A stretch of 64,000 bases of DNA from Bacteroidales bacterium (GTDB lineage Bacteria; Bacteroidota; Bacteroidia; Bacteroidales; ML635J-15): the NCBI GenBank assembly GCA_003249955.1, contig QKHS01000012.1, positions 1-64,000 on the forward strand, in the 5' to 3' direction. Position numbers and translations under genes: made by a program. Every line of letters begins with the position of its first letter. Within the stretch, counting starts at the first letter, position 1. A model generated the notes under the pieces. The model ran no database searches, was not told the DNA's origin, and saw only the letters and a program-made list of their open reading frames with translations. Shown here piece by piece: positions 20,223 through 30,027 of the stretch.

Positions 20223-20385
20223 GCCACTAAGGCACAAAGAAGAAAATTCCTTTAGTGTTTTGGTGTTTTAGTGGCAATGATAAAAATATAATATTTTAGT
20301 AACATAGAAAAAACTTAATTAGCCACGAAAGCACAAAACCACAAAAAAAAGAAAAATCTCTTTAGTGTTTTAGTGTCTTAGTGGC
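20223..20385. repeat. Two tandem imperfect palindromic intergenic elements (20223-20275 and 20322-20385)
   Basis: gccactaaggcacaaag...ctttagtgttttggtgttttagtggc and gccacgaaagcacaaaacc...ctctttagtgttttagtgtcttagtggc; each folds on itself. Confidence 0.8.
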
Positions 20386-20399
20386 AAAAAAAATATAGT

Positions 20400-20855
20400 A
20401 TGACAGAATTCTCACATATCGACAACAAAACCGGCAAAGCTAACATGGTGGACGTAGGTAACAAACCTGAAAGTATCAGGATAGCAATTGCTGAAGGTTT
20501 TATTAAACTGTCAGCCGAAACTGTAAAAATGATTGAAGATAACACAATCAAAAAAGGAGAGGTGCTTTCAATTGCAGAGTTTGCCGGAATTATGGCTGCA
20601 AAAAAAACACCTGAGTTAATACCGCTTTGTCACCAGTTGAATCTTACCAAAGTAGATGTTGCTGCTCAAACCGAAAATGACGGAGTAAGAATAACTGCAA
20701 CAACAAAATGTATAGGGCAGACCGGTGTGGAAATGGAAGCTCTGACTGCTGTAAGCATTGGCTTGCTGACAATTTATGATATGTGTAAAGCCGTAGATAA
20801 AAATATGGTGATAGGAGAGGTTAAGTTGGTAAATAAGACAAAAACTAATTGCTAA
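20400..20855 (+). CDS. moaC: Cyclic pyranopterin monophosphate synthase MoaC
   Basis: MTEFSHIDNKTGKANMVDVGNK..GIMAAKKTPELIPLCHQL..TGVEMEALTAVSIGLLTIYDMCKAVDK. Confidence 0.97.
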   Translation: MTEFSHIDNKTGKANMVDVGNKPESIRIAIAEGFIKLSAETVKMIEDNTIKKGEVLSIAEFAGIMAAKKTPELIPLCHQLNLTKVDVAAQTENDGVRITATTKCIGQTGVEMEALTAVSIGLLTIYDMCKAVDKNMVIGEVKLVNKTKTNC

Positions 20856-20884
20856 ATTAGGAGAATCATATAATTAAACATACT

Positions 20885-20985
20885 AAAAATAAAAACTCCC
20901 ACCGAAGCAGGAGTACAGGATTTTTATCCTTCGGCATATAGCCTTATTGTGATAAGATGTAATTTTGGATATTATTCCAACACAA
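20885..20985 (-). ncRNA. tracrRNA of the type II-C system
   Basis: Antirepeat complementary to crRNA repeat 5' half: + strand TTGTG-ATAA-GATGTAATTTTGGA (20947-20969) vs repeat TTGTG-GTTT-GATGTAATTTTGGA; minus strand continues AATAAGGCTATATGCCGAAGGATAAAAATCCTGTACTCCTGCTTCGGTGGGAGTTTTTATTTTT (nexus-like GGC..GCC, AGGAT..ATCC hairpin, 8-bp UUCG terminator + T-run). Confidence 0.88.
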
Positions 20986-21068
20986 AAATATTTAAATATT
21001 TTGATTATTCAAAGTATTTTTTTTATTTTTAAAAAATATTTTTGAATTATATAAAATCACAAATAATT

Positions 21069-24000
21069 ATGACAAGGATATTAGGTCTGGATTTAGGGAC
21101 AAATAGTATAGGATGGGCTGTTGTTGATAAAGAAAAAAATCAGTTTTCATTGATTGATAAGGGAGTAAGAATATTTCAGGAAGGAGTTAAAATAGAAAAA
21201 GGGATAGAGAGTTCCAAAGCAGCAGATAGAACGAAGTATAGAAGTTCAAGGAGGATTAAATTTAGGAGGAAACTACGGAAAATACAAACTTTAAAGACAC
21301 TTGTAGAATTCGGATATTGCCCGGGTATTGACATTGAAGAATTGAATATATGGAGATATAAAAAAGTATATCCACAAAACGAACAATTTCGGGATTGGTG
21401 GAAAACAGACGATGAGCATAATATAAATCCATATTTTTTTAGGAATCTTGTTGTTACAGAAAAACTTGATTTGACTAAAACCGAAAACAGATTCAAAATA
21501 GGTAGAGCGTTTTACCATATTTCACAACGGCGCGGCTTTTTAAGTAATAGACTTGAGAATACAAAAGAAAGTGATGGATTAGTTAAAAGTAGCATTGAAG
21601 AAATAAGTCTTGCAAAAGGAGACTTAACACTTGGTCAATATTTTTATAAGAAATATATCAGTTCAGAAAAAATACGTGATACTTATACTCATAGGGAGGA
21701 ACACTACCTCGAAGAATTTGAGAGAATTTGTAATTTTCAGGGGTTACCGATAGAGTTTGTTGATAAATTGAGAAAATCGATTTTTTACCAAAGACCATTG
21801 AAATCGCAAAAGGGAGCGATTGGGAAATGTGTTTTTGAGAAAAAGAAAGCCCGTTGTGCCGTTTCGCACCCATTGTTTGAGGAGTATAGAATGCTATGTT
21901 TTGTTAATAATATTAAAATAAAAACACCGAATGATGAAAAACTAAGATTTTTAAATAAGGTAGAACGAGCTAAAGCAATCGAAAGATTTTTTCTTAAAAG
22001 GGAGCATTTTGATTTTGAAGATATTGTGAAATATCTCGCGCCTAAAAAACAATACAAATTTTACAAAGACAGGAACATAAATCAAGAAGATTATCTGTTT
22101 AATTATTCAATGAACACTACTGTAAGTGGATGTCCGGTATTAGCAAGATTTAAAGATTTATTTGGCGAAACTTTTATTGATGAAAGATATAATATAATTG
22201 TTTCCGATCATGGAGATGTTGCAAAAAATGTACAGGATGCATGGCATGTCTTATTGACATTTAACTCTGAAATAAAACTAAAAGAGTTTGCAATAAATAA
22301 ACTTGGGTTAAATGATGAGCAAGTATCTGAATTTGTAAAAATAAAACTTAAACAAGATTATGCTTCTCTAAGTCTTAAAGCGATTAAAAACATTTTACCT
22401 TTCCTTCGTGAAGGAATAATTTATTCACATGCCGTTTTTATTGCAAATATGAAAAGTGCTTTGCCAAAAACATTGTGGATTCAACCGGAGAATCAAAAAG
22501 AAATATCAGATCAGATAAAAATAATTATTAATACCCAAAAAGACGAAAAAGATTTAGTTGAAATCGTTAATGGGATTATAAAGACATGCCGTGAAAACGG
22601 AGAATGCTGGAGCAATGAAGCAGAGATTTATTTTAAACAGGATTTGATAAAACGACTTGAAGGATTTTATGGAAAAAATAAGTTCAATTCTTTCAGTGAA
22701 AAATTTAAAACTGATGTCGAAGATAAATCTTTTAGATTGCTGAAGAAACAAATGTTGTTGAATAATAGCAGAGGGGAATTTGCAAAAGTTGAAACAATTG
22801 ATGAAAGACTTAAACATTATATAATTGATACTTTTAAGGTGGGGGCGGAAAATTTGAGTAAAATATATCATCCTTCAGCAATTGAAATTTATAAACAACC
22901 AATAAGAAGCGAAGACGGGAATATATATCTTGGCTCTCCAATGGTTTCTGCTGTTCGAAATCCAATGGCTATGAGAGCACTTCATCAATTAAGAAAAGTT
23001 ATTAATGAACTGATAAAAAATGAGGTCGTTGACCAGAATACTAAGATTAATATAGAAATGGCCAGAGATCTCATGAATTCAAATGAAAGAAAAGCATACC
23101 AAAACTGGCAGAGGGATAGAGAAAATCTGAGAAAAACTTATTCTGATCGGATAAAGGAATACTATAGATCTCAAAACATAAATTTAGAACCAAGTGAGGA
23201 TGATATTTTAAAATATCAATTATGGGAAGAACAAAAACATAAATGTTTATATACTGGGAAAGAAATTTTATTAAGTGGTTTTTTAGGTGCAAATCCGAAA
23301 TTTGATATTGAACATACAATTCCAAGAAGTCTGTCATTAGATAATTCGCAGGCTAATAAAACATTGTGCGATAATGTATTTAATAGAAGTGTGAAGAAAA
23401 ATAGAATTCCATCAGAGCTTGAAAACCATAAGGAAATTTTATCAAAAATCGTTGATTGGCGTAAAAAAGTTGAAGATTTGGAGGAAGACATTTCAAAAGC
23501 AGTCAGACAATCAAAAAATGCAGCAGACAAGGATGGGAAAGATCGTGCAATTCAAAAAAGACACAAACTAAGCTACGAAAGGGATTATTGGCGTAATAAG
23601 TATAAAAGGTTTGAAATGGAAGATGTCCCCGATGGATTTAAGAATAGTCAAATTGTTGATACCGGAATTATTACCAGGTATGCAAGAATGTATCTAAACA
23701 CTATTTTTGATAAAGTATATACTGTCAAAGGTAATACGGTAGCAGATTTTAGAAAAATCTGGGGATTACAAGAGGAATACGTAAAGAAAGAGAGAATTAA
23801 TCATATTCATCATTGTGTTGATGCAATTACAATTGCTTGTATTACAAAAGAAAATTACGAAAATCTTGCAAAATTCTATCATGAGTGGGAAGAATTAGAA
23901 CATGCTGGCGTAAAGACTAAACCCGTATTTGAAAAACCTTGGAGAACTTTTACTGAAGATTTAAAGACCATTGAAAATGAAGTATTAATTTCACATAATA

Positions 24001-24998
24001 CTTCAGACGTGTTATTAAAACAAACGAAAAAAATCAAACGTAAACGTGGTATTATTCAAAGAAATGCAGATGGGAAAGTTGAGTTTGAAAAAGGTAATAC
24101 AGCTAGAGGTAGTCTGCATTTAGAAACATTTTATGGTGCAATAGAACGACCGATTATTGACGAAAATGGTAAGGAAGAAAGGCAAATAAAATATGTGTTA
24201 AGAAAATCTATTCTGAAATTGAAATTAAATGAAGTAGATAAAATTGTTGATGAGATTGTGAAAGAAAAAGTTAAAAATTCTATTGCAGATAATACACTAA
24301 TAATAACTTCAGGAGAGAATCAGCAAAATATACTTTCTAATACCATTTGGATGAATGAAGAAAAACGCATTCAAATTAAAAAAGTCAGAATTTATCAGGC
24401 AGCTGTGACGAATCCAATTAAATTAAAAAAAAATAGAGATAAAACAGTTAAACAAAGGAAGGAGTATAAAGAATATGTAAATGTTTTAAACGAAGAAAAT
24501 TATGCATTAGGTGTGTATGAAGCCATAGTTAAAGATAAAGTTAAAAAAAGGTTTGAGGCATTAAGTAATTTTAAGGCAAGTTCTGCATTAGAATTTAAAA
24601 TTGATAAAGGTCTGTTTAAAAGTAAAATTCTCTTTGAACAGAGTAAAATAATAAATGGCAGAGAATACAAGCTCAAGAACATTATTAAAGTTGGTAATTT
24701 AGTAATTCTTTATGAAAATTTTCCTGAGGAAATATGGGATTTAGATCTTGACACATTGAGCAAAAGATTGTATAAAGTTTATGGATTTAGAGGAGATGAT
24801 GGTAGGGTTAAATTGAGACATCATCAAGAAGCTCGTCCAGATAAGGATCAAGACAAAGCAGTAAGTCAAATTGATTTCAATAAGTCAAATTCAAAACTTA
24901 TAATATCACTTGGGAATTTAAAATGTTTAGTAGAAGGGATTGACTTTGTCATGTCTGTTACTGGAAAGATTGAACAGAAAAATATAAATATATGTTAA
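21069..24998 (+). CDS. cas9: CRISPR-associated endonuclease Cas9 (type II-C)
   Basis: RuvC-I ILGLDLGTNSIGWAVVD; Arg-rich bridge helix RRIKFRRKLRKIQTL; RuvC-II INIEMARDLMN; HNH KFDIEHTIPRSLSLDNSQANKTLCDNVFNRSVKKNRIP; RuvC-III HHCVDAITIA. ATG at 21069 preferred to upstream TTG at 21042. Confidence 0.98.
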   Translation: MTRILGLDLGTNSIGWAVVDKEKNQFSLIDKGVRIFQEGVKIEKGIESSKAADRTKYRSSRRIKFRRKLRKIQTLKTLVEFGYCPGIDIEELNIWRYKKVYPQNEQFRDWWKTDDEHNINPYFFRNLVVTEKLDLTKTENRFKIGRAFYHISQRRGFLSNRLENTKESDGLVKSSIEEISLAKGDLTLGQYFYKKYISSEKIRDTYTHREEHYLEEFERICNFQGLPIEFVDKLRKSIFYQRPLKSQKGAIGKCVFEKKKARCAVSHPLFEEYRMLCFVNNIKIKTPNDEKLRFLNKVERAKAIERFFLKREHFDFEDIVKYLAPKKQYKFYKDRNINQEDYLFNYSMNTTVSGCPVLARFKDLFGETFIDERYNIIVSDHGDVAKNVQDAWHVLLTFNSEIKLKEFAINKLGLNDEQVSEFVKIKLKQDYASLSLKAIKNILPFLREGIIYSHAVFIANMKSALPKTLWIQPENQKEISDQIKIIINTQKDEKDLVEIVNGIIKTCRENGECWSNEAEIYFKQDLIKRLEGFYGKNKFNSFSEKFKTDVEDKSFRLLKKQMLLNNSRGEFAKVETIDERLKHYIIDTFKVGAENLSKIYHPSAIEIYKQPIRSEDGNIYLGSPMVSAVRNPMAMRALHQLRKVINELIKNEVVDQNTKINIEMARDLMNSNERKAYQNWQRDRENLRKTYSDRIKEYYRSQNINLEPSEDDILKYQLWEEQKHKCLYTGKEILLSGFLGANPKFDIEHTIPRSLSLDNSQANKTLCDNVFNRSVKKNRIPSELENHKEILSKIVDWRKKVEDLEEDISKAVRQSKNAADKDGKDRAIQKRHKLSYERDYWRNKYKRFEMEDVPDGFKNSQIVDTGIITRYARMYLNTIFDKVYTVKGNTVADFRKIWGLQEEYVKKERINHIHHCVDAITIACITKENYENLAKFYHEWEELEHAGVKTKPVFEKPWRTFTEDLKTIENEVLISHNTSDVLLKQTKKIKRKRGIIQRNADGKVEFEKGNTARGSLHLETFYGAIERPIIDENGKEERQIKYVLRKSILKLKLNEVDKIVDEIVKEKVKNSIADNTLIITSGENQQNILSNTIWMNEEKRIQIKKVRIYQAAVTNPIKLKKNRDKTVKQRKEYKEYVNVLNEENYALGVYEAIVKDKVKKRFEALSNFKASSALEFKIDKGLFKSKILFEQSKIINGREYKLKNIIKVGNLVILYENFPEEIWDLDLDTLSKRLYKVYGFRGDDGRVKLRHHQEARPDKDQDKAVSQIDFNKSNSKLIISLGNLKCLVEGIDFVMSVTGKIEQKNINIC

Positions 24999-25882
24999 AA
25001 CGCACTCTTTTCTTTTCAACCCCTTACCGGCTTAGTCTAAAAAACATGCAGTTGGTTGCTGAATCTAAAGATAACGGAGAGGTTCGCACTGTCCCGGTTG
25101 AAGATATTGGTTTTGTAGTTTTGGACAATATGCAGATTTCTGTTAGTTTACCTTTAATTGAAACATTGGTTGCAAATAATGTTGCTGTTGTTTTCTCAGA
25201 TTCTAAACACATGCCTCAATCTATGCTGTTAAATCTTGATTCGCACAGCATTCAAACAGAAATTTTCCGGAATCAGATTGATGCAAGTCTTCCACTAAAG
25301 AAAAATCTATGGAAGCAAACAATAGAATGCAAAATTGCCAATCAGGCAAAATTATTGAAAATATTGGATAGGCAAAGTGCGGATATTCTCAATCTGGCAA
25401 AAGATGTAAAATCCGGTGACCCCGATAATCGCGAAGGAACTGCTGCCAGATTATATTGGCCCAGACTTTTAGGCGATAGTTTTACCAGAGACAGGTTCGG
25501 CGACTTTCCTAACGAGCTTTTGAATTACGGTTATATTATTTTAAGGGCTGCCGTAGCAAGGTCACTTGTCGGGTCAGGATTATTGCCAACATTGGGGATA
25601 CATCATAGAAATAAGTATAATTCGTATTGCCTTGCAGATGATATTATGGAACCATATCGTCCTTATGTTGACAGACGGGTTTTTTCGTTAGTTAAAAATA
25701 ATCCGGAAATGTTTTTTCTGGAAAAAGAACACAAAGCTGAACTTTTACAGGTTTTAACAGATGATGTAATGATTGATAAGATGCGCAGACCTCTAATGGT
25801 TGCTTTATCAATGACAACATCATCTCTGTCAAAGTGTTATTCGGGAGAATTAAAGAATATTAAATATCCGGAATTTAAGTAG
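24992..25882 (+). CDS. cas1: CRISPR-associated endonuclease Cas1 (type II)
   Basis: MLKRTLFFSTPYRLSLKNMQLV..VVLDNMQISVSLPLIETLVANNVAVVFSD..GLLPTLGIHHRNKYNSYCLADDIMEPYRPYVD. Confidence 0.97.
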   Translation: MLKRTLFFSTPYRLSLKNMQLVAESKDNGEVRTVPVEDIGFVVLDNMQISVSLPLIETLVANNVAVVFSDSKHMPQSMLLNLDSHSIQTEIFRNQIDASLPLKKNLWKQTIECKIANQAKLLKILDRQSADILNLAKDVKSGDPDNREGTAARLYWPRLLGDSFTRDRFGDFPNELLNYGYIILRAAVARSLVGSGLLPTLGIHHRNKYNSYCLADDIMEPYRPYVDRRVFSLVKNNPEMFFLEKEHKAELLQVLTDDVMIDKMRRPLMVALSMTTSSLSKCYSGELKNIKYPEFK

Positions 25883-26220
25883 TGGAACAGTTACGACTTA
25901 ATGCATATCATATTATGTGGCTATTTGTTTATTTTGATTTGCCTACAAATACAAAAAAAGAACGGAAAGCGGCTTCTTTATTCAGAAAAAATCTGATGAA
26001 AGATGGTTTTTCGATGATGCAATATTCGGTATATAATCGTCATTGCGCATCAAAAGAGAGCCTTGAAGTTCATGTTAAGCGGGTTCAATCTTTTTTGCCG
26101 GAATTTGGTCAGGTAAGTTTGTTGAAGATAACCGATAAACAATACGGTGATATGATAAATTTTTGGGGAAAGAAACAAACTATCCCAAAAAATCAACCTG
26201 TGCAATTAGAATTATTTTAA
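25882..26220 (+). CDS. cas2: CRISPR-associated endoribonuclease Cas2
   Basis: YHIMWLFVYFDLPTNTKKERKAASLFRKNLMKDGFSMMQYSVYNRHCAS; GTG start overlapping the cas1 stop. Confidence 0.96.
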   Translation: MEQLRLNAYHIMWLFVYFDLPTNTKKERKAASLFRKNLMKDGFSMMQYSVYNRHCASKESLEVHVKRVQSFLPEFGQVSLLKITDKQYGDMINFWGKKQTIPKNQPVQLELF

Positions 26221-26356
26221 TTTTGCTTGTTCTTTGACATATTGGAGTAGAATTCAAAATTTAATGCATTACTTCACTTCATAGTTGCAATTAGAATGTT
26301 TTTTTGTGATAGAAACCTTCTAAAAGCCTTGGTGAACAAGGCTTAAGGGGCGCTAT

Positions 26357-29300
26357 GTTGTGGTTTGATGTAATTTTGGAACACACAACAACTCAAGCTT
26401 ATAATCATTGTATGATAGAATAGTTGTGGTTTGATGTAATTTTGGAACACACAACAACATACCCAAATTTATATAAGACTGTTTTTTAGTTGTGGTTTGA
26501 TGTAATTTTGGAACACACAACAACGATAGATCGTTTGCAGGAAACGCATCAATAGTTGTGGTTTGATGTAATTTTGGAACACACAACAACGCAATCAAAT
26601 TGAATTTGCAAAGCTTGTAAGTTGTGGTTTGATGTAATTTTGGAACACACAACAACTATCAAACTTAGAATATACATTTTAGGATAGTTGTGGTTTGATG
26701 TAATTTTGGAACACACAACAACATATATTCGATCATATAATACCGGTACGCGTTGTGGTTTGATGTAATTTTGGAACACACAACAACTGACAAAAAAATT
26801 AAGCTATACAGCTACCAGTTGTGGTTTGATGTAATTTTGGAACACACAACAACAATCATTTAAACGGCGTTAAACTTGCGCAGTTGTGGTTTGATGTAAT
26901 TTTGGAACACACAACAACTCACCCCAAGTTGCAATATCTGGAATGCCAGTTGTGGTTTGATGTAATTTTGGAACACACAACAACCAATAAGACAGTTTCC
27001 GCAGCCAGTAATTGTTGTGGTTTGATGTAATTTTGGAACACACAACAACTTCAATATCGGAGATTATCTATTCACAATTGTTGTGGTTTGATGTAATTTT
27101 GGAACACACAACAACAGGTTATTATATAGTTTGTTCATGTAGAGAGTTGTGGTTTGATGTAATTTTGGAACACACAACAACTTTCAGGTTGCGAAGTCAT
27201 TAGTGGCAAGGGTTGTGGTTTGATGTAATTTTGGAACACACAACAACGAATAGAAGCAGGATTAATAGGACGGCTAGTTGTGGTTTGATGTAATTTTGGA
27301 ACACACAACAACAACAGATCCGTCACACGTTACATGGCATGGTTGTGGTTTGATGTAATTTTGGAACACACAACAACACAAATCTCTGTAATAGTCGTCA
27401 GATATTAGTTGTGGTTTGATGTAATTTTGGAACACACAACAACCATTAAAGCAAAAGATACACTCATCGGGAGTTGTGGTTTGATGTAATTTTGGAACAC
27501 ACAACAACTGAATTTGTTCTCGTTGACATGAATGATGGTTGTGGTTTGATGTAATTTTGGAACACACAACAACTATAATTATTAGCATCGTCATTGATCA
27601 TAAGTTGTGGTTTGATGTAATTTTGGAACACACAACAACAGACTGATTCGTCTTGATGAGCCCTGCCGGGTTGTGGTTTGATGTAATTTTGGAACACACA
27701 ACAACGAAACCGGCAAATGCCGATGTTGTAACGAGGTTGTGGTTTGATGTAATTTTGGAACACACAACAACTGATTTTATTATAAATCAATATAGCGGTG
27801 GTTGTGGTTTGATGTAATTTTGGAACACACAACAACATGCCTGAAATTATTGCAGCAAACCCAAAAGTTGTGGTTTGATGTAATTTTGGAACACACAACA
27901 ACGAAAATTGCATTACTATGTATGATTAATGAGTTGTGGTTTGATGTAATTTTGGAACACACAACAACTGTTTTTTTTGCTCATCATCAGAAAGAAGGTT
28001 GTGGTTTGATGTAATTTTGGAACACACAACAACATCACAGTCTTTAACTTCGATCTGATCAAAGTTGTGGTTTGATGTAATTTTGGAACACACAACAACA
28101 AACGTTTAAGCTATTGAAATTCGACGCTGGTTGTGGTTTGATGTAATTTTGGAACACACAACAACGCTTTAGTTTTTTGTTTTCGAGAACTTTTAGTTGT
28201 GGTTTGATGTAATTTTGGAACACACAACAACATCGTCAAGTTTTAAAACTTCGCGATTATAGTTGTGGTTTGATGTAATTTTGGAACACACAACAACGCT
28301 TTAGTTTTTTGTTTTCGAGAACTTTTAGTTGTGGTTTGATGTAATTTTGGAACACACAACAACGGCTCCGTCAAGTGCTATTTATGAGGGAAGGTTGTGG
28401 TTTGATGTAATTTTGGAACACACAACAACTTTGCGAAATTGACAAAGATTATTTTGATGTTGTGGTTTGATGTAATTTTGGAACACACAACAACAGATTT
28501 TTCTGAAATAATAGCAGAATCCGGTTGTGGTTTGATGTAATTTTGGAACACACAACAACGCAAAAGCAAATTTGATAAATGCAAAAGCTGTTGTGGTTTG
28601 ATGTAATTTTGGAACACACAACAACGTAGGCTGTCCAATGTCTCCAGCTTCTATGGTTGTGGTTTGATGTAATTTTGGAACACACAACAACACTTTTATT
28701 TGAAGTTCCGTAAACTTTCTTGTTGTGGTTTGATGTAATTTTGGAACACACAACAACTTACATTTAATAAATTATTATTAAAAACAAGTTGTGGTTTGAT
28801 GTAATTTTGGAACACACAACAACAAAGACGATAAATTAATTTTCATTTGTACTGTTGTGGTTTGATGTAATTTTGGAACACACAACAACTATTTGATATG
28901 TACACACCTGATATCATAAGTTGTGGTTTGATGTAATTTTGGAACACACAACAACTTTTGCCATCACCGCAATAATGATTGTAGAGTTGTGGTTTGATGT
29001 AATTTTGGAACACACAACAACCCAATGTGTTTTTTTGTATAGGTTTTTGTAGGTTGTGGTTTGATGTAATTTTGGAACACACAACAACAAGATGCTTCTT
29101 TATAATAAAATTTAAACGGTTGTGGTTTGATGTAATTTTGGAACACACAACAACTATCGGGGCTGTAACTCCGTAGAAGTTTGAGTTGTGGTTTGATGTA
29201 ATTTTGGAACACACAACAACCTTTTAGTTGAACTTATTTGGTGGAGGAAAGTTGTGGTTTGATGTAATTTTGGAACACACAACAACCTTTTAGTTGAACT

Positions 29301-29942
29301 TATTTGGTGGAGGAAAGTTGTGGTTTGATGTAATTTTGGAACACACAACAACTGAGGTCTATTAGCATCCCTATGTGTGAGTGTTGTGGTTTGATGTAAT
29401 TTTGGAACACACAACAACACGGCTTATGAATCTGTCAGAGGACGAAGAGTTGTGGTTTGATGTAATTTTGGAACACACAACAACTGGTAGTAATTATGCT
29501 TATAAAGTATTTCAGTTGTGGTTTGATGTAATTTTGGAACACACAACAACTTTTGGTGTTTTTATAAGGAATGACGTATGGTTGTGGTTTGATGTAATTT
29601 TGGAACACACAACAACCTTTTAGTTGAACTTATTTGGTGGAGGAAAGTTGTGGTTTGATGTAATTTTGGAACACACAACAACCAAATTCAATCGTTAAAT
29701 TATCTATTGCAGTTGTGGTTTGATGTAATTTTGGAACACACAACAACTGATCTTGTGCAACTTATGGACATGTCAGGTTGTGGTTTGATGTAATTTTGGA
29801 ACACACAACAACGCAATTTTAGAATTATTATAAGCCATACAGTTGTGGTTTGATGTAATTTTGGAACACACAACAACTAGAATTCAAACACAGAGACCCA
29901 AACTGGGTTGTGGTTTGATGTAATTTTGGAACACACAAGAAT
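26357..29942 (+). CRISPR. CRISPR array, 55 repeats of 36 bp (GTTGTGGTTTGATGTAATTTTGGAACACACAACAAC), 54 spacers mostly 29-30 bp
   Basis: Repeat starts counted by eye at 26357, 26423, ... 29907; last repeat degenerate (..AACACACAAGAAT). Orientation + assigned from tracrRNA antirepeat pairing and degenerate distal repeat. Confidence 0.99.
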
Positions 29943-30003
29943 TTTGGTGAGATACGCATTACAGAAATAGCTATTCATAATTTATAAGAGTGTAAATTTT
30001 TAC

Positions 30004-30011
30004 TAATTTTG
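30004..30011 (+). promoter_or_regulatory. Candidate Bacteroidota -7 element (TAnnTTTG) upstream of MOSC-mogA
   Basis: TAATTTTG, 17 nt upstream of ATG at 30028; no clear -33 element. Confidence 0.4.
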
Positions 30012-30027
30012 CAAAAAAATAATCATT

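Noticed and set aside
20223-20385. Possible second small CRISPR or degenerate array
   Set aside because: Only two divergent self-palindromic units with no conserved direct repeat matching the main array.
21042-21068. Upstream TTG start for Cas9 (MNYIKSQII-)
   Set aside because: ATG at 21069 gives the canonical MTRILGLDLGTNS Cas9 N-terminus.
26353-29623. Many ORFs of 60-149 aa with repeating peptides (LCVPKLHQTTT, CCVFQNYIKPQ, VVCSKITSNHN, LWFDVILEHTTT)
   Set aside because: Translations of the 36-bp CRISPR repeat; a 66-bp period equals 22 codons so frames stay open. Not proteins.
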